In this document: positions 50,889 through 60,965 of the stretch, in pieces | Position numbering within the stretch: position 1 is the first letter of the stretch | Layout of the letters: each line of letters begins with the position of its first letter | NCBI GenBank assembly: GCA_013141115.1 | Contig: JABFRP010000002.1 | Coordinates: 1 to 64,000, forward strand | Source: Ferruginibacter sp. | Lineage (GTDB): Bacteria; Bacteroidota; Bacteroidia; Chitinophagales; Chitinophagaceae | Direction of reading: 5' to 3' | DNA length: 64,000 nt | The notes under the pieces: generated by a model | What the model was told of the DNA's origin: nothing | The model's input: only the letters and a program-made list of their open reading frames with translations | Database searches by the model: none | Position numbers and translations under genes: made by a program

Positions 50889-53800
50889 TTAAAAATTAAG
50901 TTTCAGGTTTACGCCAAGTGACCTTGTTCCAGGAAACTGCCCTTGCTCTCCAATATTATTTGAAATTTCTGAAGGGTCGAAACCTTTTGCCTTAGAATAA
51001 ATCAACCATGGATTTCTAGATACTACTGAAAAAGTTGCTCCTTTAACCATTTTGCCTACGCCTAGTTTATCTACAGGTATTTTATATCCAATACTTAACT
51101 CACGTAATTTTACAAATGTCAAATCTTCAATATAAGGTTCTGCAATTACTGTTGTGTAAGAAATATTTTGGTAAAATTTCCTTGGCTCAACATAATAAGT
51201 AACAGGTTTTCCTGTTGTTTCATCAACACCATCAACTCTAACACCACCACCATCAGCAATACGGTCTCTTACAGGAATTCCTTTATCATTATAGCCCGCA
51301 GTAATATCATACAAACCAGTACCTGTGCCATAAAACTTAGATAAAGAGAAAAATTTACCCCCAAATGAATAATCAATGTTCATATTTATTACAAAATTAT
51401 TAAATAATGTAAAGCTGTTTTGAACACCTCCGGTATATTTAGGTAAAGCTGAACCTAAATTAACATCCTTTTCCTCAACATAATAACCATCGCTTGTTAG
51501 TACAGGTAAACCTGCTGCATTTCTCTTAATTGCAGTTCCTCTCAATTGTCCCCAAGTTGCACCAGAATCAGCCACTAAACTTACACCACCATTACCTGCA
51601 GCAACCATTGTTAATCTTGGAATACCAGGAGCAACAGACTTAACAAGATTCTCTAAAATATAACCGTAAGACATATTTATTGTCCAGTCAATATTTCTGC
51701 TACGAATTGGATTTAAAAACAATTGTAGTTCAATACCCTTTTTAGAAATTTCACCTACATTAACAGATTTAGTTGTGTAGCCTGATGCTGGTGAAATATT
51801 AGCATTAAAAGGAAAGTCTTTGTTTGTTCTATCCCAATATGTAAAATTAAATCCAAATCTGTTTTTTAAAAATCTTGCTTCTAATCCTACTTCAAATTCT
51901 GATTGTGCAGCACCGTGTAATGCTGGATCTGGAACACCGTTAGGTTCTGTCATTAAGAAATTACCATTCCATTGATTTGGTAAAACTGAATAAACCACAC
52001 TATTTTGATAAGGATTTAATGAGTTAAGAATTTGGCCGTAAGAAGCCCTTAACTTACCGTAAGATAATGCTGGAATTTTTAACACATCACTAAAAACAAA
52101 TGAAGCACCAACAGATTTGGTATCAATAGCGTATCCTTGCGCTTCGGTAGAGCTATACTCACGTCTGAAGGCCCCCTCAACAAATAACATGTTACGAAAC
52201 CCCATATCTGCTCTTGCAAACAGCGCATTACGCTTTCTGTTTGAAATAGGATTAGGATTTGTAGTGAAATTTATTGGGTTAATTGAATTTGTCAAAGAGA
52301 AGAAATCTTTTATAGATAAACCACCCATTGTATGCGCCTGCATATATTCATTGTTAACTTTTAAGATATCAATACCAGCATTTGCATTAAGCTTAAAATT
52401 TTTATTAATGGTTTTAGAATAAGAAGTCAGGAACTCATAGTTCTGCCTGATATTAGTTGTAAAACCTCTCTCATAAAATCCCCATACAGCTGCACGGCCA
52501 GATAATGTTTCAAAAATATTTTGCCCAGCAAAGGTTGTCCCTGCGCCATTTTCAATATTCTGGTATTGTCTGTTATCAATTCTAGAATTGAATTGTTCTC
52601 TTCTGTAAGTAACTCTCATCTTCAAATCATTATTAACCTTAAAGGTTAAAGCAGCATCTCCAAATAACCTGTCTGTTGCGGTAAAATCTTTTTTATTATC
52701 AGCAAAAGAATACGGGTTCATCCAATAATATGCACCATAAAATGCTTTTTCATTAGTAGCGCTATAATTTTCTGGGTTATCGTGGTTCCAGGTTGCAAGT
52801 ACCCCGCCTGGTGTTTTTAGGCCCCTAAGCTCTCTAAGAATATTAACATCTATATCTCTGTGAAACCACTGGTTGAATGAACCAGTTGAATTGTTGGAAT
52901 AGGTATCGTCGTTTTCTGCATTTCGTTGAGAATTTATATAATTAATGTTTGCAGATACTGTAAAACGATTACTTAAATCGAAAGTAGAGTTTATATTAAA
53001 GGTATTTTTCTTTAACCAAGAGTTTGGCAAAAGCCCCTTAATATCCAAATTTGTATACGAAACTCTAACATTATAATTATCAGACGCTTTCGAAAGATTT
53101 ATGTTATTAATTTTTGTAACTCCATTATTGTAAAAATCTTTTATATTATTTGGTTGGGGAGTTAGTGAGGCTGTTTTATACGCTCTTTCATGACCACCAT
53201 ACCAGGCATACCAAGGAATATATTCCTGACCTACCATGCGAGGACCCCAACTTTCATCTTCTGTATAATCGGTGTAATATTTACCATCAAGGGCTTTCCA
53301 TGCTTCTGGTTGCCCTGCTTGCCAGTTATACTTAATTAAATCTCTACCAAATTCTCCATTACCACCTGCGTAGGTATTTTGGTAGTTTGGCAATATATAT
53401 ACTTGATCAAATTGCGCAGTAGAATTAAGTTCTATCCCTATGTTTTTTGACCCTTTTTTAGATTTTTTTGTACTAATAACAATAGCTCCGTTTGCGCCCT
53501 CTGAACCAAATAAAGCTGCGGCAGCTGGCCCTTGTAATACGTTGATATCTTCAATATCATCTGTGTTTATATCGCTGGAGTTTGAAATAATTGTACCATC
53601 TACCACATATAAAGCCCCTGTACCTACACTCAAAGAATTTTCTCCTCTTAACCTTACAATTGTGTTTGCTCCAACTTTAGCTGCAGATTGGCTTTGCACC
53701 TGTAGACCTGCTACTTTACCAGAAAGTGCATCATTTACACCTTGTTGACGTATTGTGTTTAACTGATCTGAAGTTACTTGTTGAACATTTGAAGAGGATG

Positions 53801-54152
53801 TACGTGCAGCTCTTTTAATACCAAATGCACTTGTTACAACTACTTCTTTCAATTCAGAAGTTGTTCCTTTTTCTAAAACAGCATTTACAACTGTTAGTGT
53901 ACCTACTGGAACCTCCAGATCTTTAAAACTTGCACCAGAAATAACAAGTAGATCTCCAGCTTTAACTTTAATTGAATAAGCTCCGGTTGCATCGGCTGAA
54001 AGACCGATTGGCGAGCCTTTAATCTTAATGGTTGCAAAAGGAACCGGGTTACCTTCTGTATCAGTAACCTTGCCGGACACCACCCGACTTTGAGCAAATG
54101 CAAATACCCCACAGAGCATCAGCATTGTGAACAGTGATAAAAATCTTCTCAT
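50889..54152 (-). CDS. SusC/RagA-family TonB-linked outer membrane protein
   Basis: A 1087-residue receptor: signal peptide (LFTMLMLCGVFAFAQ), carboxypeptidase-regulatory-like domain (VVSGKVTDTEGNPVPFATI), plug with QGVNDALSGKVAGLQVQS, the SusC hallmarks YVVDGTIIS and INVLQGPAAAALFGSEGANG, and a barrel ending in PGTRSLGVNLKLNF. It imports ligands bound by the SusD-like lipoprotein with TonB energy. It is the first gene of the SusC-SusD-DUF1735 operon. No regulator (sigma/anti-sigma or hybrid two-component) lies next to it. Confidence 0.96.
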   Translation of the reverse strand: MRRFLSLFTMLMLCGVFAFAQSRVVSGKVTDTEGNPVPFATIKIKGSPIGLSADATGAYSIKVKAGDLLVISGASFKDLEVPVGTLTVVNAVLEKGTTSELKEVVVTSAFGIKRAARTSSSNVQQVTSDQLNTIRQQGVNDALSGKVAGLQVQSQSAAKVGANTIVRLRGENSLSVGTGALYVVDGTIISNSSDINTDDIEDINVLQGPAAAALFGSEGANGAIVISTKKSKKGSKNIGIELNSTAQFDQVYILPNYQNTYAGGNGEFGRDLIKYNWQAGQPEAWKALDGKYYTDYTEDESWGPRMVGQEYIPWYAWYGGHERAYKTASLTPQPNNIKDFYNNGVTKINNINLSKASDNYNVRVSYTNLDIKGLLPNSWLKKNTFNINSTFDLSNRFTVSANINYINSQRNAENDDTYSNNSTGSFNQWFHRDIDVNILRELRGLKTPGGVLATWNHDNPENYSATNEKAFYGAYYWMNPYSFADNKKDFTATDRLFGDAALTFKVNNDLKMRVTYRREQFNSRIDNRQYQNIENGAGTTFAGQNIFETLSGRAAVWGFYERGFTTNIRQNYEFLTSYSKTINKNFKLNANAGIDILKVNNEYMQAHTMGGLSIKDFFSLTNSINPINFTTNPNPISNRKRNALFARADMGFRNMLFVEGAFRREYSSTEAQGYAIDTKSVGASFVFSDVLKIPALSYGKLRASYGQILNSLNPYQNSVVYSVLPNQWNGNFLMTEPNGVPDPALHGAAQSEFEVGLEARFLKNRFGFNFTYWDRTNKDFPFNANISPASGYTTKSVNVGEISKKGIELQLFLNPIRSRNIDWTINMSYGYILENLVKSVAPGIPRLTMVAAGNGGVSLVADSGATWGQLRGTAIKRNAAGLPVLTSDGYYVEEKDVNLGSALPKYTGGVQNSFTLFNNFVINMNIDYSFGGKFFSLSKFYGTGTGLYDITAGYNDKGIPVRDRIADGGGVRVDGVDETTGKPVTYYVEPRKFYQNISYTTVIAEPYIEDLTFVKLRELSIGYKIPVDKLGVGKMVKGATFSVVSRNPWLIYSKAKGFDPSEISNNIGEQGQFPGTRSLGVNLKLNF

Positions 54153-54291
54153 GTGCGTTTAATTAAGTTTAATGATGTGTAAAAATAGGAATATTTCTTT
54201 AAAGTCAAAAAAATGTTAAATATTTAAGACTCTACGATTTACAATGGACAAAATATGGTTTGAATTAGCTGCTTTGGAGGCAGAAATTTTG

Positions 54292-56393
54292 TTAAAATTT
54301 GTACATTACCTGAAGTTTTATTTCAGTTTTCAGATTGCCCTTGATCTCATCTAACCCAGTACCAATAAGGATTTTACCCTTATATACTGTCTGAGCATAT
54401 TTAGCCCAGATGCTAATTTTTTTGTTAACATCATAATTAGCATTTATATAATATCTTGTGCCCTTGTCATAAAAAACCGGAATGGAATAACTGAACAAAA
54501 CATCATTTTCGTACGCATAAATGCGGCTGTTGTAACTGTTCGTTTCAAAATATTGCAAACGAATACTTGCTGAATAAGATTTTAAAACAGGTTTATATAA
54601 AACATTAAAGTAAGTTAAAAGCCCCTGCTCTGATTCTGTACTATTTTTATTAAACCATAGTGCTTCAAGACGGCTACTAAGTGCCAGTTCCTGATTAGGT
54701 TTATAAGTAAATTGAGTACGCCAACTCTGTTTTGGCTGCGCTATAACCGGAGACAGGCTAAACTGATCAGGGTTAAAGTTTATTGGCTTCGATTCGCTCC
54801 GAAAACGGCTGTAAATCTCTAGCTGTTTATTAGGCCTGTAAATTAATTGCAACAAATAGTCGGTGCCAGCTGAAGGTGCATCTACCCTGAATTTTAACCA
54901 GGGGAATTTGTAAAAATCTGCGTAAGCATCTATGCGCCAATTACTACCAGGATGGATAGACAAACCTGCATAAAACCCTTTTTCATTAGTTGGATAAGTA
55001 TTTTCGGTAAAAGCAGTAGTATAAAGAGACTGATACCCCTTGGAAATGTTACGGTACAAAAAACTCATATCCACTTCAGCCGAAGTGCTGATTAAAATAC
55101 CATTCACAAATGCTTTATACAGCTTATTATTTGCGGCAGCTTCTCCAAAAAAATGGAGGTTTTTATATGTATAACTATAATCAAAGCTGTAATTACCCCA
55201 TGATTTTCCCGTTAATGTATATAAATTGTAAGGATCGTTAGGTTTAACTAAAGGCAATTTAAATTTATAGTGAATGGCATTTACCCCAATATGCAACCCA
55301 TTGTACAAATAAGATATATTGCCACCAACTGCTAATTGTTGTTGAATACCTTTATCGCTGGTTTCACTTTTGGTACGATGATAGCCGGATGTTTGTAAAG
55401 AAGAGATAAAATCTTCCTGACCTTGGGAAGTATCCGTTACCAGGTTAGCATCATTTTTTTTGTAAGAGGTAAAAACAGTGGCTTGCAGGTTGTCTTTTTC
55501 AATTGTAATGCCTGCCCCACGATGAAAATTTATTTCTCCGGCAGAATTATAAGGCCGTAAGACCGGTGCTTCTCTTTTTATATTGATTACATCAGCACTT
55601 TTTTTAAATGCCAGATTCTGCCATTGTATTAAACCCTGCCCCATGTTTACAGTAAAATCCCCAGGGCTATTGATTTTATTATACCGATGTCTTTTACAAA
55701 AAAATGAGCTGAGTAAAAATCGAAGCCTTGTTTTTGTTTGCCTTTAAAGAATTGCTCTCCTGCATCTTTCTCGGCAACCACACCATATTGCAGCAGGTTT
55801 TTAAACTGGTATTTATACCTGACTAATATTTTTTGTGGCGAGCCAGGGTAAAAATTGTTTACAGAATCAACCAAATAGCCTTTTGATTTTTCAAGTGTTT
55901 GTGATAACCTTAGCAAAACGCCATGATCCCCCTTACTTAAACGAGCTTTTAAAGTAGTTAGTAAAACAGGATTTTCGTTAACAGAAACAAAGGGACGTAT
56001 CTTTTGTATTAACTCAATACCCCATGATGGAATAGCCTGTAGCTCATAAATATTTACAAATTTTCCAAAAAGATTTCTGTAAGAAATAAGGCTTTGAATT
56101 TGTATTGGATTCAATAAGCTCAATTCTTTTAAATCATTTTCATTTGCTGTATTTAAGTTGATGGGATTTTTTATGTACTGTTTCATTTGCTGCAGATAAT
56201 AATCGTCCTCAGTTTCTGCATCCTCATTGTTTTCTGTAATATTCTCTAATTGTTGTTCTGTAGTAGATGCAGGAATTTCCGGAGTTTGAGAAATAAGAAC
56301 TAAAGGAATAAAACAACAGGTAAAAAACAAACTTAGAAACTTAAAAAATAAGGCTCTTGATAAATAGCGATATAATGTAATTGTGAGTAACAA
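54292..56393 (-). pseudogene. Helix-hairpin-helix and beta-barrel-like exported protein, frameshifted
   Basis: The N-terminal piece starts at 56393 with a signal-like FLSLFFTCCFIPLVLISQ. Two helix-hairpin-helix-like units follow (INLNTANENDLKELSLLN and VNIYELQAIPSWGIELIQKI). The frame ends at 55647 in IALGILL. Adding one G to the run at 55659-55662 gives ALGDFTVNMGQGLIQWQNL and runs into the second piece (to 54292), a barrel-like region with alternating hydrophobic strands ending KLQVMYKF. The restored protein has about 700 residues and is conserved in Chitinophagaceae next to the gene at 56436. The single homopolymer lesion may be a sequencing error. Confidence 0.78.
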
Positions 56394-56435
56394 AAGATGT
56401 TAAACCGAATTTATAAAACTGGTTACAAAATATTT

Positions 56436-57314
56436 TTATCCTCCTTTTTTATTTCCAAAATGGGCAATCAATAAAACACCAGGCGAAAACCCTAACTGGG
56501 GATGGTAACTACCGGAAACATCAAGCCGCAAATTTTTCCAACCAATGCCTGCGCCTGCAAAAAATGTTGAAGATTCACTCACTACCCCTGCTCTGGCAAA
56601 AAATTGTTTTGCAAAATGATATTGCACGCCTGCCACTACATTCACCGGTTTATCTTCTTCTTTTATTATTTCGCTGCTGATAAAAAAGTTTTCAGATGCA
56701 TCATACCCCAATCCAAATTTATAAGCACTTGCTAATTTTTCGTCGCTAGTACCGGGCGTAGCCGAAGTACCCAGTTTGCCACCTACAGGATTGTACACGT
56801 GAATACCGCCATTTAACTTTTCTGTAAAATGCATAATGGCACCTGCTTCAAAATTTATTGACGATGCTCCATTGTAACCCGGAATGCGGTAGCTGTAATA
56901 GTTGAATTGAATACCCACATCAATTTTTGGCCCTAAACTTCTGCCGTAAGCCAGCCCTAATTTATTTTCGTTAAAATTTTTAAATCCGGAATAATTTAAT
57001 TGAACACCAAAATTTCCCCTTTTGGTGGGTACTACAGTTGCAACGGTATAAGAGCTGGTAGCTGCCAACAAAAAACGGCGCTCGCCATAAAGCCCAACAC
57101 CAGCCTGACTTACATTAGCCAATGCAGCCTGGTTGGCAGTAAAAGAAAGTGGATCGATTTGCTTGGTGGAATATGCCCCAAAACCAATATAAGGCATTGC
57201 CACACTGTAACGAATAGATTGAGACATTGCGTTATTAATGGCAATGATACCAATAAGGGTAACCGGAAATAGTATTTTAAATCTCAAAGGCAGTTGATAT
57301 TTAATATTTATCAA
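56436..57314 (-). CDS. Putative outer membrane beta-barrel protein
   Basis: A 292-residue protein with a signal-like N-terminus (FPVTLIGIIAINNAMSQS). Many alternating strands follow: GNFGVQLNYSGFKNF, KIDVGIQFNYYSYRIPG, GVQYHFAKQFFARAGV, GFSPGVLLIAHFG. This is the look of a small barrel of the PorV/PorP or OmpP1 kind, though no family is certain. It lies 42 nt upstream of the helix-hairpin-helix gene and is probably in the same operon. Function is unknown. Confidence 0.75.
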   Translation of the reverse strand: MINIKYQLPLRFKILFPVTLIGIIAINNAMSQSIRYSVAMPYIGFGAYSTKQIDPLSFTANQAALANVSQAGVGLYGERRFLLAATSSYTVATVVPTKRGNFGVQLNYSGFKNFNENKLGLAYGRSLGPKIDVGIQFNYYSYRIPGYNGASSINFEAGAIMHFTEKLNGGIHVYNPVGGKLGTSATPGTSDEKLASAYKFGLGYDASENFFISSEIIKEEDKPVNVVAGVQYHFAKQFFARAGVVSESSTFFAGAGIGWKNLRLDVSGSYHPQLGFSPGVLLIAHFGNKKGG

Positions 57315-57376
57315 GATAAGGATAAATATTAAATATTTGCTATACGCAGTTTTTATTAAAATCGGTATTAGTTAAT

Positions 57377-57384
57377 TACTTTTG
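57377..57384 (+). promoter_or_regulatory. -7 element (TACTTTTG) of folD
   Basis: TACTTTTG fits TAnnTTTG and ends 4 nt before the ATG. If used, transcription starts at or inside the first codon, giving a leaderless message. Confidence 0.4.
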
Positions 57385-57388
57385 CGGC

Positions 57389-58264
57389 ATGCAAATTTTA
57401 GATGGAAAAATAGTTGCTCAGCATGTAAAAGACCAGCTGAAAACAAAAACTGATTTATTACTAGCCCAAGGAAAGAGGGGACCTCACCTTGCAGCTATAT
57501 TAATTGGCAACAATGGCGCCAGCGAAACCTATGTTGCCAGTAAAGTAAAAACCTGTAACGAAATTGGTTTTAAAAGTTCATTAATTCGTTTTAAAGAAGA
57601 TATTGCTGAACCAGATTTAATTGCCGCAATTGAGCAATTAAATAACGATGATGATATTGACGGCATTTTAGTGCAGCTGCCTTTGCCTGAGCAAATAAGT
57701 GAAGAAAAAATAATCAACCTGATTAATCCTGATAAAGATGTAGATGGGTTTCACCCGGTGAGCATTGGTAAAATGGTGCAGGGGTTACCCGCATTTATTC
57801 CAGCTACGCCTTATGGCATTATGCTGATGCTGGAGCATTACAAAATTGAAACCAGTGGTAAACATGCAGTGGTTATTGGCCGCAGTAATATTGTTGGCAG
57901 GCCAATGAGTATTTTACTAAGCCAGAACACTTACCCGGGAAATTGTACAGTAACGGTTTGTCATAGCCGTACCAATAATTTAAAAGAAATGTGTTTACAG
58001 GCTGATATCATTGTAGCAGCTTTAGGTAAGCCCGGTTTTTTAAAAGCGGATATGGTAAAAGAAGGCGCTGTAGTAATTGATGTGGGTATTACAAGAGTAG
58101 CCGATGCTACAAAAAAAAGCGGCTTTGCCATTAAAGGAGATGTTGATTTTGAAAACGTAGCACCCAAATGCAGCTACATTACACCAGTGCCCGGTGGTGT
58201 AGGATTGATGACCATTGGTGCATTAATGATGAACACCTTTAATGCAGCACAACAAAAAAAATAA
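57389..58264 (+). CDS. folD: Bifunctional methylene-THF dehydrogenase/methenyl-THF cyclohydrolase
   Basis: A 291-residue Fol[23 protein letters not shown] with Tyr49 and the catalytic Lys54, [39 protein letters not shown] with the NADP loop, and [15 protein letters not shown]. It interconverts 5,10-methylene-, methenyl- and formyl-tetrahydrofolate for purine and formyl-Met synthesis. Length is standard. It ends 2 nt before the TTG start of queE, forming an operon. Confidence 0.97.
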   Translation: MQILDGKIVAQHVKDQLKTKTDLLLAQGKRGPHLAAILIGNNGASETYVASKVKTCNEIGFKSSLIRFKEDIAEPDLIAAIEQLNNDDDIDGILVQLPLPEQISEEKIINLINPDKDVDGFHPVSIGKMVQGLPAFIPATPYGIMLMLEHYKIETSGKHAVVIGRSNIVGRPMSILLSQNTYPGNCTVTVCHSRTNNLKEMCLQADIIVAALGKPGFLKADMVKEGAVVIDVGITRVADATKKSGFAIKGDVDFENVAPKCSYITPVPGGVGLMTIGALMMNTFNAAQQKK

Positions 58265-58266
58265 AA

Positions 58267-58887
58267 TTGAAATTAGAAACTTTAAATACAACCATGCTCC
58301 CGGTAATGGAGCATTTTTATACTATTCAGGGCGAAGGTTTTCACCAGGGAAGAGCAGCGTATTTCATCAGGTTGGGAGGATGTGATGTAGGCTGTGTTTG
58401 GTGCGATGTAAAAGATAGCTGGGATGCAGATAAACACCCGAAGTATACTATCGAATATATAATATCAAATGTAAAAGAAACGCCGGCCAGGCTGGTGGTA
58501 ATAACCGGAGGAGAACCGCTGATGCATAATTTGGATGCGTTAACAGCTACTCTGCAGGCCGCAGGTTTTGAAACCAATATTGAAACTTCAGGCGCTCATC
58601 CACTCAGCGGTAGCTGGAACTGGATATGTTTATCTCCCAAAAAATTCAAAGCACCATTACCTGAAATTTTGCCGCATGCCAACGAATTAAAAGTAGTGAT
58701 ATTTAATAAAAGTGATTTTGACTGGGCAGAAGAATATGCAGGTAAAGTTGCCCCCAACTGCAAACTATATCTTCAACCGGAATGGGATAAAGCCGCAATT
58801 ATTACACCATTAATTATTGACTATATCAAGGCAAATCCTAAATGGGAATTAAGCTTGCAGTTACACAAGTATATTAATGTACCATAA
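58267..58887 (+). CDS. queE: 7-carboxy-7-deazaguanine synthase
   Basis: A 206-residue radical SAM enzyme. Cys39, Cys43 and Cys46 (GGCDVGCVWCDVKDSW) form a CX3CX2C motif for the 4Fe-4S cluster; FYTIQGEGFHQGRAAYFI and VVITGGEPLMHNL are typical of QueE. It converts 6-carboxytetrahydropterin to 7-carboxy-7-deazaguanine on the queuosine (or deazaguanine) route. The TTG at 58267 follows folD closely; an ATG at 58294 is the alternative start. The folate/pterin link with folD is sensible. Confidence 0.93.
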   Translation: MKLETLNTTMLPVMEHFYTIQGEGFHQGRAAYFIRLGGCDVGCVWCDVKDSWDADKHPKYTIEYIISNVKETPARLVVITGGEPLMHNLDALTATLQAAGFETNIETSGAHPLSGSWNWICLSPKKFKAPLPEILPHANELKVVIFNKSDFDWAEEYAGKVAPNCKLYLQPEWDKAAIITPLIIDYIKANPKWELSLQLHKYINVP

Positions 58888-59002
58888 GGCTCTTGATTAT
58901 TAAAATAACAGCCGGTATTTCCTATTCAAAATGTTATAATTACTCCAACTGTACTAAAACAAGCCGGTTTTCGTTTTACCTTCAATTATTGAAATAAAAC
59001 TG

Positions 59003-60934
59003 ATGCTTACTAAAAGAACTATTTTTAAAATATTTATTGGGGTTACCCTTCAATTTATAATATTGAATATTTGTACCGCTCAATGGTACGATCCGGAAAA
59101 AGTAAATAAAAAAGCAGGCGATATCTACGGGCAGGCTTACGAACAAGCTACAGCAGGTAACTATCCTTTAGCTATTCAATTAATTAAACAATCGCTGATT
59201 ATCGATCCTAAATTTGTAGATGCATTTTTATCCAGAGCAGGCATTTATGCCAATCAAAAAAAATACGATTCATCGGTTATTGATTTTACAAAAGCTTTTG
59301 AACTGGACTCTGTTTATTCCAAAGATTATTTATTACCCTACTCTATTTCTCTTGCAGGCACAGGAAAATTTCAAGAGGCATTGAATGCTGTAAATAAGTT
59401 TCTTGCCAACGCCAAACTAAATACACAAAGCATTAAAGCGGGTAATTACAGAAAAACAACTTATGAATTTGCAGTAGCTTACGACAAGGCACATCTTGCA
59501 AAAAATTATGTATTTGCACCACAAAATTTAGGCGATAGCATCAATTCATCCGCACTGGAATATTTTCCATCACTCACTATTGATGGCAGCAAAATGGTAT
59601 TTACCCGACGTATTGGTGGCGATGAAGATTTTTACGAAAGTAATTTAATTGATAACAACTGGAGCAAAGCAAAACCCTTAGCCGGAAAAGTAAATACCAA
59701 TTTAAATGAGGGTGCACAATGTATTTCGCAAGATGGGCAATGGATCATTTTCACTGGGTGTAATTATCCTGAAGGACAAGGCAGCTGCGACCTGTACATT
59801 TCCTTTAAAACAAAAAATGGCTGGAGCGAAGCAGAGAACTTAGGCCCGATGGTGAATACAGATTTTTGGGAATCATCGCCATCATTATCGCCTGATAAAA
59901 GAGACCTGTATTTTGCCAGCGGTATAAGTGGAGGATTTGGCGGCAGAGATATTTGGGTTACCCATCGCTTAGCAACGGGTAAGTGGAGCCGCCCCGAAAA
60001 TTTAGGCGCAGCCATTAATACCAGCGGCGATGAAAGTTGCCCTTTTATGCATGCCGATAATGAAACTTTATACTTTAACAGCAATGGCCATTCGGGCTAT
60101 GGTTCAACAGATCTTTTTTATGCAAAAAAAGTAAGCGACACTGCATGGCAGGTAGCCGAAAACCTGGGTTATCCCATCAACACTATTGATGATGAAGGTT
60201 CTTTAATTGTTGCTGCCGATGCAGTAACTGCTTATTATGCAAGCGATGGTGGTAATGGCAAAGGTGGATTAGATCTTTACAGTTTTAAGTTAAGAGAAGA
60301 TATTCGTCCATTAAAAACATTATGGGTAAGAGGTAAAGTGTTTGATAAAAATACTTTGGCTGGTCTTCCATCATCAGTGGAACTAACGAATATAAAGAGC
60401 CGCAACTTAATTAGTAAAATACAAACTGATGAGGAAGGGAATTATTTAATTACTTTACCAGTAGGAAAAGATTACGCCTTTAATATAAACCGCAAAGGCT
60501 ATTTATTTTATTCTGACAATTTTTCGTTGAGTATAAACCCTGGTGATTCTGTTTATAACAAAGATATTCCTCTGCAACCTTTAGAAACAGGCGCTGCAGT
60601 TATTTTAAAAAATATTTTCTTCGATAGTAAGCAATTTGATTTAAAACCTGAATCAATATCCGAGCTGGATAAAATAGTATTGCTACTTAACGATAATCCC
60701 AAACTTAAAATACAGATCAGCGGCCATACCGATAATGTGGGGCTTGCAAAAAATAATCTTCTCTTATCCAACAACAGAGCAAAAGCCGTGGTAACTTATC
60801 TGTTAAGCAAGGGCATTGTTATTGCCAGGGTTACCTACAAAGGCTTTGGTGCTGCAATACCCGTTGCCGATAATAATACAGATGCAGGAAAAGCTTTAAA
60901 CAGAAGAACCGAACTTTCTGTTATCAGCAATTGA
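59003..60934 (+). CDS. PorE-like OmpA-family protein (TPR, PD40 propeller, CTLD/Cpr domain)
   Basis: A 643-residue protein: signal segment (ITLQ-type, IFIGVTLQFIILNICTAQ), TPR region (about 30-135: AYEQATAGNYPLAIQLIKQS), a WD40-like PD40 propeller (about 185-430: FPSLTIDGSKMVFTRR, SPSLSPDKRDLYFASG), a carboxypeptidase-regulatory-like domain (about 440-520) and a C-terminal OmpA domain (IFFDSKQFDLKPESISELDK, ISGHTDNVGLAKNNLLLSNN). This domain order matches PorE (PG1058) of the type IX secretion system, which ties the T9SS to peptidoglycan, but similar multidomain OmpA proteins exist in many copies, so the symbol is not given. Confidence 0.85.
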   Translation: MLTKRTIFKIFIGVTLQFIILNICTAQWYDPEKVNKKAGDIYGQAYEQATAGNYPLAIQLIKQSLIIDPKFVDAFLSRAGIYANQKKYDSSVIDFTKAFELDSVYSKDYLLPYSISLAGTGKFQEALNAVNKFLANAKLNTQSIKAGNYRKTTYEFAVAYDKAHLAKNYVFAPQNLGDSINSSALEYFPSLTIDGSKMVFTRRIGGDEDFYESNLIDNNWSKAKPLAGKVNTNLNEGAQCISQDGQWIIFTGCNYPEGQGSCDLYISFKTKNGWSEAENLGPMVNTDFWESSPSLSPDKRDLYFASGISGGFGGRDIWVTHRLATGKWSRPENLGAAINTSGDESCPFMHADNETLYFNSNGHSGYGSTDLFYAKKVSDTAWQVAENLGYPINTIDDEGSLIVAADAVTAYYASDGGNGKGGLDLYSFKLREDIRPLKTLWVRGKVFDKNTLAGLPSSVELTNIKSRNLISKIQTDEEGNYLITLPVGKDYAFNINRKGYLFYSDNFSLSINPGDSVYNKDIPLQPLETGAAVILKNIFFDSKQFDLKPESISELDKIVLLLNDNPKLKIQISGHTDNVGLAKNNLLLSNNRAKAVVTYLLSKGIVIARVTYKGFGAAIPVADNNTDAGKALNRRTELSVISN

Positions 60935-60965
60935 TTTTTTAATTAATATTGTTCATCGATTTTAT

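Noticed and set aside
48411-54152. Polysaccharide utilization locus
   Set aside because: SusC, SusD and DUF1735 genes are present, but there is no glycoside hydrolase, lyase or regulator nearby, so a glycan target cannot be claimed.
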